Assembly: GCA_026545765.1 (NCBI GenBank)
Contig: CM048840.1
Coordinates: 54,436,580 to 54,500,579, forward strand
Length of the DNA stretch: 64,000 nucleotides
Direction of reading: 5' to 3'
From: Plantago major
Taxonomy: Eukaryota > Streptophyta > Magnoliopsida > Lamiales > Plantaginaceae
Of this stretch, positions 10,852 to 22,733 are shown piece after piece. Under the pieces are notes generated by a model. It was not told the origin of the DNA. It saw nothing but the letters and a program-made list of their open reading frames with translations, and did not search any database. A program made the position numbers and the translations under genes. Within the stretch, counting starts at the first letter, position 1; the number at the start of each line of letters is the position of its first letter.

Positions 10852-11202
10852 ATGACCGGAAAAGCGAAGCCGAAGAAGCACACCGCGAAGGAAATTCAAG
10901 CAAAGATCGACGCAGCCCTGACCAATCGCGGCGGAGGAAAGGCCGGTCTGGCCGATCGTACCGGGAAGGAGAAAGGCGGGCATGCGAAGCTGGAGTGTCC
11001 TCTCTGCAAAGTCACTGCTCCTGATGTCAAATCTATGCAGATTCACCATGAAGCTCGCCATCCCAAAATCCCCTTCGATGAGAACAAAATCAACAATCTT
11101 CACTCCACCGTTGCTCCTGTTGCTGCTGCTGCTGCTGCTCCTGTTGGTGACTCTAGCTCTTCCAAGCCCAAGCCAGGTATTCGCGGTAGCTTGAAGAAGT
11201 AA
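10852..11202 (+). CDS. MBS1: MBS1-like small C2H2 zinc-finger protein
   Basis: The ORF is intact and intronless, 116 residues. The N-terminus MTGKAKPKKHTAKEIQAKID and the C-terminus KPKPGIRGSLKK are hallmarks of METHYLENE BLUE SENSITIVITY (MBS) proteins, about 105 residues in Arabidopsis. Those proteins are known to act in singlet-oxygen signalling and stress acclimation, shuttling between cytosol and nucleus. One zinc finger is visible: C49-X2-C52-X12-H65-X4-H70. The section GGGKAGLADRTGKEKGGHAK is conserved in the family. An Ala-rich run (about 91-96) and a Ser run near 101-104 make it slightly longer than usual. The ATG context CAAGATGACC is a reasonable plant start, and no upstream in-frame Met is needed. 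It is the only clearly intact host gene in the window and stands alone among transposons. Confidence 0.93.
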   Translation: MTGKAKPKKHTAKEIQAKIDAALTNRGGGKAGLADRTGKEKGGHAKLECPLCKVTAPDVKSMQIHHEARHPKIPFDENKINNLHSTVAPVAAAAAAPVGDSSSSKPKPGIRGSLKK

Positions 11203-11354
11203 TAATTCGGCCTATCGATCCACAAATCATCTTCCTTTTGCTATTGCTGTTGCGAATAATTATTATCAGAATGGTTTAATCGTTGATGTATTTGCTATGC
11301 TGTATTTTAATTACTGTTTTTATCAATATGGATGTTGGTGATTCGCTTATCGAT

Positions 11355-11378
11355 ACTACTACTACTACTACTACTACT
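11355..11378. repeat. (ACT)8 microsatellite
   Basis: Perfect ACT triplets lie in the 3' flank of the MBS1-like gene. Confidence 0.95.
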
Positions 11379-12183
11379 TTTTCTTTCTTTCTTATTTTTA
11401 GTGTGTTTGAGTATATAAATTAATTACTTGTTCGGGTGCATAACTTATTGTTTCTCGTACGTCCTTCAATTTTGTGCCTTAGTTAGCTGGCTGTGAAACA
11501 TTATTGGAGTTTTAAAAGAGGTATAAACTCGATGCTTTCGGTATTTTCAGCAACTTTTCTTTTGGTACTGTTTAAAGCTTAATAATGGATTTTGTATTTA
11601 TAGTTGGTTCAAATGAGTCTGCCCAAGTTCCTGTGATTGAATAAGGTATTGCTTGAATTTTTCAAATGTATGAATGGATAAAAAGCTTCTTACTTTTGCT
11701 GTTTCTTTCTTATAGAGAGAATAATTATCAGGATGGTTTAATCCTTTATGTATATGATATGACCTATTCTGTGTTCTAATCATGTCTTATGGATGCTGTT
11801 GATTGAGATCTCATTAATACCTTTTTTGTGTGTGTTCAGTACATATAGTTCTTCTTGTTTTGTGGTTGAAAACATCGATTGTTGAGAATAACTTGTTTTT
11901 GATAGTTTACCAGGCAGATGGATACATATTTGTTGGTTAGCACTTGGTTGGTGTGGTTATTTATAATAGGATGTGTGTGGAAATTAGAATATGTGCATGG
12001 TGTTATGTTACTTTTAATATCTAAGGTGTGTCTAACTGCTCAAGCATCTTATACAAGTTTTTGTTTGATCTATTTTTACCTTGTTTTTGTTTTTCCCGTC
12101 TTCTCTTGAACTTATAGTCTACTTTTATTCTTTTATGTTTGTGGTGCCTGAGTTAGCTTGTACATGAATTGGAGTTTTAATTG

Positions 12184-12185
<2 letters not shown>

Positions 12186-12246
<61 letters not shown>
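12186..12246. repeat. (TA)30 microsatellite
   Basis: Perfect TA dinucleotides lie inside the second copy of the duplicated 3' flank. The Tyr/Ile-repeat ORF across it is an artefact. Confidence 0.97.
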
Positions 12247-12249
<3 letters not shown>

Positions 12250-14524
12250 CTGGGTTTGTATGCAACTTTCCTTGTGCTACCAGCACCTTAATTTTTCACT
12301 TGACTATGGTTCCTGTATTCATCTAGAAAGCACCGAGACAGATACGGGGATACGTGTAGGATACTTGTAGTTTTTAAATATATTATGCGTGTAAAATTCT
12401 GAACTGCTGAAAAACACTAAACAACCAAATAAGAGTAGATAGTCGTGAAAATAATTATTAAACAGGGTTGCAACTTTTATGTTTCATTGGGCCTTTGCTT
12501 TTATAAGCCCAATACTTCTTAAAACACTAGAGACAAACTGCTGACAAAAATAAATAAAACAAAAGGAGATATCGATAGCTTTAAAAGAAACAGGGGAAGA
12601 CGACATTCAGAAGAAGCAGCTGCAGCAATCTGTGCTGGAGAAATCATAGATAGCTGTGAATCGGCCGCAGGATGTAAGAATTGAGCAAAGGCGGGTTGGA
12701 GGAGTTCAGAAACAGATCGATTGTTCTGTTTGATACTCTGATTAGGATTTCCAGGGTTTCTGATTATTGGATTAAAAAAAAAAACAAAAAGCTAAAGGCG
12801 GACATATCTGTATCCTGCACGTATTGGTGCTTCATGGGTATTTATAGTTGTTTCAGATCAAATAAGTTAAGCTCCTGTGATTAGTTTGTTTGTAAACATT
12901 ATGTGGCTGTATACGAGGTGCCTTTAAGAAGTAGTAAGCACAATCAAATCGACTGTCTGAATGGAAAAATCATCTTCCTTTTGCTGTTACTTCTTGTGGA
13001 GTATAATTATCAGAATGTTTTAAACTTTAATCATTAATTTACGTATCTATACTTTTTTATTTCTTTTTGGTGTGTGTTCAGCACATATATTGTTTTTTTC
13101 TTTTGGTTGAGTACAAATCAGCTTCCTTTTGCTGTCCTCTTTGTTTTGAGAATAATTATCGGAATGGTTTAATAGCTGATGATTGTTATATGGCACTGTT
13201 CTGTTATCTGTTTTAGTTACCTGTTTCATGGATGTTGTTGATTGACTTATAATACTGCCCCTTTATTTAATTGTTTATTCATTTTTCACTTTCGGTATAC
13301 ACATTACTTCTTGTTTTATGGGTAATAACACTTGTTTTTGAGAATAGCTTGTGTTAGATGGTCTAACAGCTAGAAAGGTGTAAAATTAGAGAATGTCTAC
13401 AACACTTGGCTCTTTTTAATATATAAGATGGGTGTGCAAAATATGGGAATGTTGTATGATATTTTCTAATATATACGTTGGCTTGCTCTCCTTTTAAACT
13501 TGTTTTTATTTTTCCCAGTCTTCTGTTGAACTTATAGCCGCTTTGTCCTTAAATTTGTGGGTAAATTAGCTAGTACTCAGCTTGGAGTTTAAACAGGATA
13601 AACCTGCAGAAAGATTTCAGGGTTTTCAGCAACTTTCCCCTTTGTTATAGACATATGTGTTTGCAACACTTAGCACTCATTGTTGTAGTTACAGTTGGTT
13701 CCAATCAAGTCTGTTGTGGTTCCTGTGATTAGTTTGTGGTGAATATCAATTGCTTGTTTCTGGGGCTGAATATGTGAATGAACTTAAGTTCTTCAGTTGT
13801 GGTCTATGGAATGGCTCTCGAGTCTCTGAGTCTTGTCACAGGAGCAATATTGTCTTCACTGGTCATTTTGTTACTGTTATTCTTTTTGACATAATAACTT
13901 GCGTTAGGGTGTTATTTCTAAGCTGTCTTAACTGTTGGTCCTAAGTCCTAACACAATTTTTTCCCTCTTTTTTACCAGCTTCATATTAAACATGTAGTAT
14001 GCTCTTATTGTATTGGTTATCCACTTTGTAGCTAGTTGATGGATTAGTCTCCGGATCATCTGAGATTAATGTATTCTGGAATGACATGGACCAGAATGTT
14101 TTGGAGCTACTTGTGTAAAGAATATAATGTGTCTCCAAGAATCTGAAAATGTGTAAACATAGCCTCATCTTAAAAACTTGACTTGCATATGAATGGTGTT
14201 TCTGCTGGAAGTGAATATGTACGGGTCCAATTGGCATGTTGATGCGAATCGCACAAAAGTTCCTGAATGTGTAATTTGCAACCTAGAATATCCCCTCTGA
14301 AGTTTGAACAAGTCAATTAATTACGTAAGAAATTTTCATTTCGGAATCTTAGAAGAGAACTGGAATGGTATAGGCATGAGTCAGCATTTTACAAGTTCCA
14401 CTATTCTGACTCTTGTTTACTTGCACACTGTTGTTCTCTCAGAAATTGCCACTCGTGATATTGCAATCTACTTGTTTGCTCATTCATTAGCTACACAGGT
14501 TAGCAGAGTGTTAGTGCATTTGTC

Positions 14525-14645
14525 AGGCTGTTTAGCAAAATACTAAGTTGATAAGTTAGCTGATCAACTAACCAATAAGTTAACTACATTGGTGTTTATC
14601 AAATTAGCTAATAAGTTGGCTGGTATTTTGTAAAATAACATATAC
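14525..14645. mobile_element. Small MITE-like sequence
   Basis: The ends TGTTTAGCAAAATAC and the complement TGTTATTTTACAAAATAC are similar. The inside is full of AAGTTAGCTGAT / AACTAACCAATAAG words, the style of short plant MITEs. No clear target duplication was found. Confidence 0.35.
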
Positions 14646-15689
14646 TTTCCGTTCGGAAGAACCAATCCACTTTACTGCATGGAGATTTAAGAAGGCCATT
14701 ATTATAAGGAAGTATATTGCATATGGGTACTTTTTTACTAGTTAGTTAAACTAAGTTTGGCTCCTAACTTTTGTAGAACATTGATTTTAAATGGTTAAAC
14801 AAACTATCATTAATTAAAGCAAAGCAGATTCTACAAACTGTATGTTATTCGTATATGAGATCAGACATACATGTCACAAATTCATTTCATCGACAATACA
14901 TACATTTATGGAGATCGGAGATGACAATGATAAGTAAGAAAAAACGAGACCGGATATCGGAGTTTGTTCAGGGAGATGGCCGAATAATAGAGATAGATTC
15001 ATGCTAAACACGTCACTGGAGTCTGGAGGTGCGAAATTGAAGTTTGATCGGTGATCATAGATTGTTCGGGATCTGAGTGTCTGGAAGATCTATCGGACAT
15101 CCTTCACCTTCCGGAGGCGTCTTTGTCACATCGAAGATGACGATACCAAATCGTGAAACCCTAGATCAGTGATGCACGATGCCAAATTGTGAAACCCTAG
15201 ATCAGAGAAGAGAGAAGATGAATGGAGAAGGAAGCCGATTGGAGAAGATAGCTATCACCGGAAGAGATGAAATAATGAATGGAGAAGAAGATGGGACCAA
15301 TAATTACTTAAGACGAGGGACGGTGGAATTGGGAGAAGAAACTGGTGGTTCATTTTGGTTAGTAGGCCAAGTATACGGTCCGACTACGACTGTAATGGCT
15401 TAATATACACTAATAATATCAGTTGTAGTCGTTGACAACCGTCAACAATTTTCAACTTTAATACTTCCTATGGGTCACCTGGAGAGTCTTTTTTTGTTTC
15501 TCCTAGACAAGAACTATGTAACTAGAATTATTCCAGTAACTAGTTGGGCGAAGAGGTTGAGATAGACGTTTTCTAGATCATTTTCTACTCTACAGCTCGT
15601 TTACCTCGCAGAGCACAGGGAAGATATCAAATACTGGTAAAAAGTGATACAACTTACTAGGTACGGCAAGAAGTATAGATTATGAAGCA
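14646..15689. other. Intergenic region, no recognised gene
   Basis: A 30-base block (CCAAATCGTGAAACCCTAGA) is repeated in tandem at about 15138 and 15176 with a 38-base period. A 74-codon frame (15179-15403) has no recognisable motif, and I do not call it a gene. Confidence 0.5.
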
Positions 15690-17334
15690 TGTTAGGAAAT
15701 TTGTTAGATATTTTGTTAGAAATATCTGTTTAGATTTTGATCAGCAACATGATGACTTATCTTAGTTTCAGAAAGGTGATTAGTACTCTTGGTTCACTTG
15801 AACATTGTAAAAGAGGAAACCCACTAAGTATGATAGTCTAGTTAATCTTGTATAGGATGTTAGGTCTCAAAATGTAATTTTTATTTTATGAAGAGAAGAC
15901 CAAGAAGAAGACATCCAAGCAGAACAAGTTCAACGACATTGAAGATTTGAAGACTGCACAAGATTACTGAAACAGTTTTACAGATACCTTGGCCAGATAT
16001 CTTAAAGACACGAATAGTTTTAAACAAACTGTGTCACAAGAGATATCTGAAAAATAAAAGGTCTATCTGAAAACAAGGAAAGTGTCCACAGATATCTATT
16101 CTCAGATACCTTGAGCTTTAACCACATTTCTGAAAAAGAAATATATATATTGCAAACAAAGTTGTTTCAATAAAAGTGGTATCTGAAGTTAAAGATAAGA
16201 ACGCAAAGAATCGAGAAATCGATCAAGGTTGTCTCGATACAAAGCATAGTTCCGTTATACTACAGACAAAGTATAGTACAATGCATTAAATGCATGGACG
16301 GAGATGTCGAACAAAAGCAACGGTAGCTTCAAGAAGAAGACAAACTCACATAGATTACACAGATATCAATAGTTTGAATTTGATTTAAGCCTAACGGATA
16401 CTATTCAAACGGCACTCAAATTCATCTATAAATATCAACACTTAGACTGCTTGAAAAGACACACTACACAACCTGAAGAACTTACACTGAACACATATCT
16501 TAATCTCTCAAGCAAACTACTTACTCTCAAGCTTTCTGTTGCGACCAAAGCTTTTGATCTTGAGTAACACTGAAGTTCTAAGTGTCCTGATCCTAAACAA
16601 GCACAGCTATCTGTGAAAGAGTTGAATTGAAAGATCAAGTATTTGAGATTCATTCTCTTGAACATTTATCTAAGACTTGGGTCAGTAAAAAGAACAAGAT
16701 ACCATACATTGCAAAGTGTATTAAGTATACTTGATTCACAGAGCTATCTGATTAACTGAAAAGTTATTAAAGAAGCTCATCTGACAACTCAAACCAAAAC
16801 CAACACCATCACTGGCGTGGAGTACAGGAAGTATTTAGTTTGAGAAACTAAGGAATAACTCCAAGGTTATTGAGCACAAGAAGTACTTAGCTTGGGAAGC
16901 TAGGGAATAGCTCAAAAAGGTTTCTGAGTACAGGAAGTACTTGGATGTGAAAGTCGGGGAACGACTCAGGGGGAACATTTGGTTGGGAACCATTTGTTTA
17001 AGGAATCTTAAAATAGGATTTTTGTAAGGTGACCTCAATTATCTATTCTAGTGAATTCTAGGTCTTTGGAAGACCGAAGTGGATTAGTTGGAGGATTACG
17101 CCACCTCCAGATACAACTATACTTGCTGTGTTATTTACTTTTCTGATTACTTTTTCAAAGAACACACACACACACTTTAACTGTTTCTGCACTTATCTAT
17201 CTTAAGTCTTCCGCACTATGAATCTAAGTATCAGATATCTACACAGATATCTGAGAAATAGTTTTTATCGAAAAAAGTTTTAAAAGACTATTCACCCCCC
17301 TAGTCTTTTTACTTTGCCGTTATCTGGACCAACA
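15690..17334 (+). mobile_element. 5' LTR of copia copy A
   Basis: It starts TGTTAGGAAATTTGTTAG and ends GGACCAACA, followed at once by a primer-binding site. Length 1645 bp. The same LTR occurs on the minus strand at 42824-44495 (closest match) and in copy B (28695-30291, 40583 onward). Words of the type AGATATCTGAG are scattered through it. It has a TATA box at 16427 and an (AC) run at 17162-17175. Confidence 0.9.
16427..16434 (+). promoter_or_regulatory. LTR TATA box (copy A)
   Basis: TATAAATA is followed by ATCAACACTTAGA. The same box is at the same place in copy B (29375-29382 and 41265-41272), so it is the likely start signal for full-length RNA. Confidence 0.7.
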
Positions 17335-17336
17335 AG

Positions 17337-17347
17337 TGGTATCGAGC
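17337..17347 (+). promoter_or_regulatory. Primer-binding site, initiator tRNA-Met type
   Basis: TGGTATCGAGC lies two bases after the LTR. It matches the common plant copia site TGGTATCAGAGC except for one missing A, so priming in this copy may be impaired. Confidence 0.8.
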
Positions 17348-17447
17348 AGAGGTTCACAAGCCTTCAGATGAACCTAGATCCCCAGATAGGTGAAGGAACT
17401 TTGTCCATTTTCGAGGACTATTTAATTTGTGTGTTAAGTGTGCAGGA

Positions 17448-18323
17448 ATGTCTCTGAGTGATGCACCCGTTCTCAAACCAGAGAACTACGAGAAATGGAA
17501 AAATAACATGATGCTCCACCTTGAAGCCATAAGTGACGAAATGATCGAAGTGATAAAGAATGGCCCAATAGTCATTCAACAACTTAAACAAGTCATGGAG
17601 GTTTCTAATGGCAGAGACAGAGATCAAAGCGAAGGATCTTCACAAATTGATGCGTCAACAAGTGGGAGATCTACTAGTCAAGTTATTTACGAACCAAAGC
17701 CAGAGAACTCGGACATCGGAAGATGCCAAGAGAAATCGTCTGGATGGTCAAGCTCGTAATATCATCATCGGATCGACACTGAGCACATACAAGCGTAAAT
17801 CGGGTGCTAAACGGCGAAAGTTGCACCAACCGATTGAAGAAATCTGTGACGGAACTGAGAAAACCAAAGAAAAGAAGTTCGAAGTTCTCAAGTTGAAATT
17901 TCAAAATTTCAAACAAGGACCCAGAAACTGGAAGAACTTGATTTCAGATTTACCACTCTCATGAGTGATATGGCAGCACTTGGGGAAAGCAACAGATACT
18001 CCCAGTCAGAAAAGATTAAGATTATTGTCAGAAGTCTTAACCACAACTGGGAGCATACTAAATTCTTTTATTTTAACCAAGGAATGCCAAATATCACTCC
18101 AGTGGAACTCTTCTCACATCTTGCTACGGTTGATTATGAGACAACACAAAGAGAACAAACAACTGAAAAGTTGCAGAATATTGCTCTAGTTGCTCAAGGA
18201 ACTTCTGAAAAGAAGAAAAGCAAGGAAGAGACTGAGGATGCTCTTGCTGCAAAGCAAATGAGCAAATATGTCAGTCGAGAAATTGAGAGAAGAAAAGCCA
18301 AAGAGAAGTCAAAAAGCATCTAG
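17448..18323 (+). pseudogene. gag: copia gag, N-terminal and middle part (copy A)
   Basis: The start MSLSDAPVLKPENYEKWKNN is the N-terminal gag signature, found again in copy B at 30406. The frame then shifts near 17620-17960, passing through EICDGTEKTKEKKFEVLKLK, a UBN2-type gag motif. It continues from 17961 as MSDMAALGESNRYSQSEKIK with SLNHNWEHTKFF. Gag forms the virus-like particle and packages RNA. At least two frameshifts make it non-functional. Confidence 0.8.
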
Positions 18324-18411
18324 CTCAAACTATCACCAAGATAAAACATGCAAAGCTCATAACAAGCCATTCGAGAAAGCATCATATACTGAGGCAGTAG
18401 AAATTGGAAAC

Positions 18412-19809
18412 GATATCTGTTTCTATTGTTAGAAAACTGGTCACTTCAAGAAAGATTGTCCTGCCTTCAACAAACTAAGGACAGGTGACGAGAAAGATAG
18501 AAGAATCTTCAGAAGAAGCCAGAAAGCTTTATTAATTGAAGAAAGAAAGAAAATCCAAACTCAACTCGATGCTCTAGACTTTGAGACAGATTCTGAAGAT
18601 GACAATTCAGATGACTCAACCTTACCATCACCAGAATTATGTGGAGTTACTCATGATATAATCGACTTCGGCCTCAAGAAGAATGAAATGTGTGAAATTG
18701 ACGGTCCAGACATCTCTAACATAGAAATCTGTCTTATGGCTGATGAGGTAACACATACTTCTTGTTATACTTATGAAAGTGATGAAGAAGAAATAAAAGA
18801 TCTAGAAAATCTCAGGAAAGATCTTGACATCTATGAAAGAGAATTTCTAATGATCCGAGCTAGAGCCGAAAATCTTGAAGAAGAAAAGAATTCTCTTGCA
18901 AAGGAAAATTCTCAATTAGTTAAGATATCTGAGAAAAAGGATGCTGAAAATGCATTTCTCAAAGCTCAGATATCTGAGACTGAAAAGTCACATAAAGAAG
19001 CAATGGCTGAATTACGAAAGAAATATGAAGATCTTCTTTCTGAGAACAAGGAACTCGAAAAGAAAGAATTATCTTTTCAATCTTATGCCAAAGCTAGTGA
19101 CACTCTTACTGAAGTACAATCTTACTTAAGAGATCCTTCAGAAAAGAAAGGACTTGGGCTGAATACACAGACATATTGTTCTATCACTCTGAATAAGAGT
19201 GAGGAAAGAAGAACATTTGTAAGTACTCAGCAAGATGGTTCCCATGCAATCTATAGTATCAGTCAGAAGACGAAGATTGTTGGCGAAGGAAAGGCAGTTG
19301 CGACTAAACCTTTGTGGGAAAAACAAGTCAAAAACAAAACTGTTGGGCACGTCTCTGAAAAGAAACACAACACTGAAAAGTGTAAACACCCACAGTGCTA
19401 TGTCTCTCAAAAGGGTAGAATTGCAGGAGCTGACAAATTCTCCCATGTCACTTTTTCTGGAAAGAAATTGGACCAACCAGAGACTAGCAAAGCTGCTGAG
19501 AAAAGATCTCAGATAGCTTCAAGTGCTCGAAACGGTATTGGCTATAAAGGCATCGAGAAACAACTTGCTCATGAATACAAACAGGAGCAAGAACGATGGC
19601 TAAAGGCTAGAATTGCTCAAAGCAATTATCAGAAGTGGAAGTTGAATCAAGCCACTGAAAATCTGAATGCCAGGGCTAGAAGAAATCTGGCTAGGAAAGC
19701 TAAGTTTGCTGAAAAGCAAACTCAGAAACCTGACAGGTATCTGAAAGCACCAAATGGAGCACCTAGGAACACACCAAGGAAGAAAATAATTCTTAATAAT
19801 GATAATTGA
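18412..19809 (+). pseudogene. gag: gag zinc knuckle and long coiled-coil tail (copy A)
   Basis: A CCHC knuckle is at 18418-18459 (C-F-Y-C, then K-T-G-H, then F-K-K-D-C), with a premature TAG at 18430 inside it. After that stop the same frame stays open to 19809, about 460 codons. It has an acidic stretch (DFETDSEDDNSDDS) and a strongly charged coiled coil (DLENLRKDLDIYEREFL, NLEEEKNSLAKENSQLVKI), then a Lys/Arg/Gln-rich tail. Such a long coiled coil between knuckle and protease is longer than in most copia gags but is seen in some SIRE-like lineages (inference). The protease follows in another frame. Confidence 0.75.
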
Positions 19810-19835
19810 GAACCTAATCTCCTGTTCCCTGTTGT

Positions 19836-20084
19836 GTGCAGAATGCTTCCTGGACTAAAGCACAATGGCTATTTGATAGTGGATGCGGAAAGCACATGAC
19901 AGGAGACAAAGCAAATCTGGTCGATTACAAAGCTTGCAACACAGGACCAGATATCAGATTTGCTGGAGGAGAATTAAATACCTCTCTGGGATTTGGCAAT
20001 ATCAAATTGGGAACATTAGCAATCACTGACGTATTACATGTTGAGGATTTGAAATATAATCTATTTAGCATGAGCAGGTTATAA
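19836..20084 (+). pseudogene. pol: copia aspartic protease (copy A)
   Basis: The active-site region WLFDSGCGKHMTGD is visible, followed by FAGGELNTSLGFGNI and VLHVEDLKYNLFSMSRL, the standard copia protease end. The frame is intact for 82 residues but is not continuous with gag upstream or integrase downstream. Confidence 0.85.
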
Positions 20085-20216
20085 TAAAGGTTTTATCAGA
20101 AAGTTCAAAGCAAAATACTACAAACTAATTGACAATGAGTCAAAGCAGACAGTCTTGGTTGCTCGGCGGGAAGGCAGTCTTTATGTTGCCGATTGGGCAT
20201 CTGCCACAACTGAAGA

Positions 20217-21183
20217 ATGTCTCATGGTGAGTTAATCTGGTCACACAGAAGAGCACTGGTTATGGCACAAAAGAATGAGTCACTTGAACTTCAAAACTCT
20301 GAACAAACTTGCCAAGAAAGAGTTAGTGGTTGGCCTTCCCAAAACATCTTTCAGAAAGGATGGTATCTGTTCTGCATGTCAGATGGGGAAACAATCCAAA
20401 ATCTCTTTCAAGTCCAAAACTAGACACTCTAGTGTTAGACCACTGCAACTACTACATATGGATCTTTTTGAATCATCTGTAACTAGTTATGCAGGAAAGA
20501 AATATGCATCGTTGTTGTAGATGACTTCAAGATTCACTTGGGTTGTCTTTTCGAAACACAAATCGATGCCGGTGGAGATACCAAACTTGTGAAAAAGCTT
20601 GAAGTCATGAAAATGACAAGGTATCTGCAATCGAATGCACCATGGTAATCGAGTTTGTCAACCAAAGACATAAAGGAGTTTTGTACTGCAAAGGTATACA
20701 ACACCAACTTTCCTCTGAAGAACACCTAAACAAAATGGTGTTGCGAAAGGAAAAGAGAACCCTTAAAGAAGTCGCAAGGACGATGCTAATGACACCTGAA
20801 ATAAGTGAAGTTTATTGGGTTGAAGTCAGTAAACACACTGCTACACTCGTAATGTATGTTTGATAAACAAACACCATGACAAGACCCCTTATGAAATCTT
20901 GGTTGGTAGACCCCCTAATATCAAACATCTGAGAGTATTTGGTTGCAGATGTTTTGTTCTAAACAATGGAAAAGATTATCTGAGAACATTTCAACCAAAG
21001 GCAGATGAAGGTGTATTTCTTGGTTATTCCACGAATAGCAAAGCCTACAGAATTTACAACAAAAGAACAAAGAAAATTGAAGAATCAGTTCATGTTGTAT
21101 TCTATGAAGGAAGTAAGAAAACACCTCTTAATGATGAACTCTCAGAAAGGTTCAAAGAACTAATGTTGAGGGATTCTGAATAA
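20217..21183 (+). pseudogene. pol: copia integrase (copy A), broken
   Basis: The HHCC zinc-binding region reads HWLWHKRMSHLNF, then CSACQMGKQSK. The core begins with LLHMDLFES (first catalytic Asp). Stops and frameshifts break the middle of the core. The end of the core appears as RTLKEVARTMLMTPE, and the C-terminal part as HDKTPYEILVGRPPNIKHLR, VFGCRCFVLN, EGVFLGYSTNSKAYRIYN, which is the typical tail of copia integrase. It is inactive as it stands. Confidence 0.85.
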
Positions 21184-21527
21184 GAATCATCAGAAAGGAG
21201 AAAGATCATTATGGAAAGTGAGGATGACTTTCCCTAGGGATCTCAGATGAGGGACCCTGGGAGAGCCGCCGACTCCAACTACCGTCCACCTAGTAACAAC
21301 AAGATGACTCACAAACATGGTGAAGAATTTCCTATGAAACTTCCAGAAATGGAAACTGAAGATATTCATCATGAAGCTATCTCTGGAAATAATCTCTCTG
21401 AAATACATGTTCCAGATAGCTCAAACACTGAACAAGTGTCAGACATTAATTGCCCCTCTGAGGAGCAAAATGTCTTAGATGCTGAAAAGTATCAAATCAA
21501 AATCCCAATGATTCACATTCAAATCAT

Positions 21528-22733
21528 TTGGATATTGATCCTACTAGCACTAAACCTATGATGAGATGGATCAAGGATTATCCTACAAAAGATGTGATTG
21601 GACCAATTAATCAAGGTGTTAGGACTAGGAGAGCAATAGCTGAAAATGCTAATTCTCTCTTTGGATGTTTCATCTCAAATATTGAACCTAAAAATATAGA
21701 AGAAGCATTAGGAGACCAAGATTGGATCTCTGCAATGCAAGAAGAGTTGGATCAGTTTGAGAGAAACTAAGTCTGGAAACTAGTTCCACTTGTGGAAGGA
21801 ATATCTGTGATTGGAACTAAATGGGTTTTCAGAAACAAAATGAATGAATCTGGTGAAATAACCAGAAACAAAGCAAGATTGGTTGCCAAGGATTTACCTG
21901 CATCAAGGCTTAGATTTTGATGAGTCATATGCACCAGTTGCCAGATTGGATGCAATAAGACACTTTCTAGCCTTTGCAGCTCATAAATATTTTAAAGTTT
22001 ATCAGATGGATGTCAAAAGTGCATTCTTGAACGGTGAACTTGCAGAAGAAGTTTATGTTGAGCAACCACCTGGCTTTGAAGTTTCCTCAGAAAGTAGAAT
22101 GGTCTATAAACTCTGAAGCTCAGATGAATCAAACAGGCTCCAAGAGCATGGTATGACACTTTGGCCAAATACCTTCTGGAAAGTGGTTTCAAGAAAGGTG
22201 AAGTTGATAAAACTTTATTTTCCTTAAATCATGATGGGAAACTACTCTTAGTTCAAGTATATGTTGATGACATCATATTTGGATCTAAGGACAAGCAACT
22301 TTGTAATGACTTTGCAAATCTCATGAAAAGTAAGTTTGAGATGAGCATGATGGGAGAAATGAATTATTTTCTAGGATTGCAAGTCAAGCAACTCAATGAT
22401 GGAATATTCATTAGTCAAACAAAGTATGCAAAAGATATGCTCACAAAATTCAATCTTAAGCCTTCTGAAAAGAATGCTAAGATACCTATGAGCATTGGAA
22501 CCAAAATGACCTATACTGAATCAGATAAGAGTGTTGAAGAACATAAGTATAGGAAATTGATAGGTTCACTACTTTACCTCACTGCAAGTAGACCTGATAT
22601 TCAATACGCCGTTGGAGTGTGTGCTAGATTTAAGATAAATCCGATGCAAACACACTACAACGTTGCTATGAAAATATTAAGGTATGTAAAAGGTACAGTA
22701 GATGTAGGATTGTGGTATCCTAAAGAAAGCGGA
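21528..22733 (+). pseudogene. pol: copia reverse transcriptase (copy A), broken
   Basis: RT motifs in order: WISAMQEELDQFERN (then a stop), [58 protein letters not shown] (catalytic YVDD near 22260), LGLQVKQLNDGIFISQTKYA, KMTYTESDKSVEEHKYRKL, IGSLLYLTASRPDIQYAV. Frameshifts at about 21890 and 22115 break the chain, but the catalytic aspartates are kept. Confidence 0.9.

Larger units (their letters stand above)
11203..13745. repeat. Degenerate tandem copies of the MBS1 3' flank
   Basis: The block after the stop (CTTCCTTTTGCT..., then AATAATTATTATCAGAATGGTTTAAT, then ATGGATG-TGTTG-TGATT) recurs at about 11690-11810, 12965-13025 and 13120-13250. A following block (TTGAACTTATAG, GGAGTTT-AA, TTTTCAGCAACTTT, then AGTTGGTTC-AA, GTTCCTGTGATT) recurs at about 11465-11640, 12105-12330 and 13525-13730. 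The 3' flank of the MBS1-like gene has thus been duplicated two or three times without its coding part. Between copies, 12380-12860 holds unrelated sequence with no gene I recognise. Confidence 0.65.

Noticed and set aside
12158..12370. ORF with alternating Tyr-Ile
   Set aside because: It is a translation of the (TA) microsatellite.
12681..12884. 67-codon ORF in the 3' region of the MBS1-like gene
   Set aside because: It is Lys-rich with no family signature, and lies in an unrelated insertion between degenerate flank copies.
15179..15403. 74-codon ORF after a 38-bp tandem repeat
   Set aside because: No motif, no promoter or homolog that I recognise, and it is not longer than chance frames nearby.
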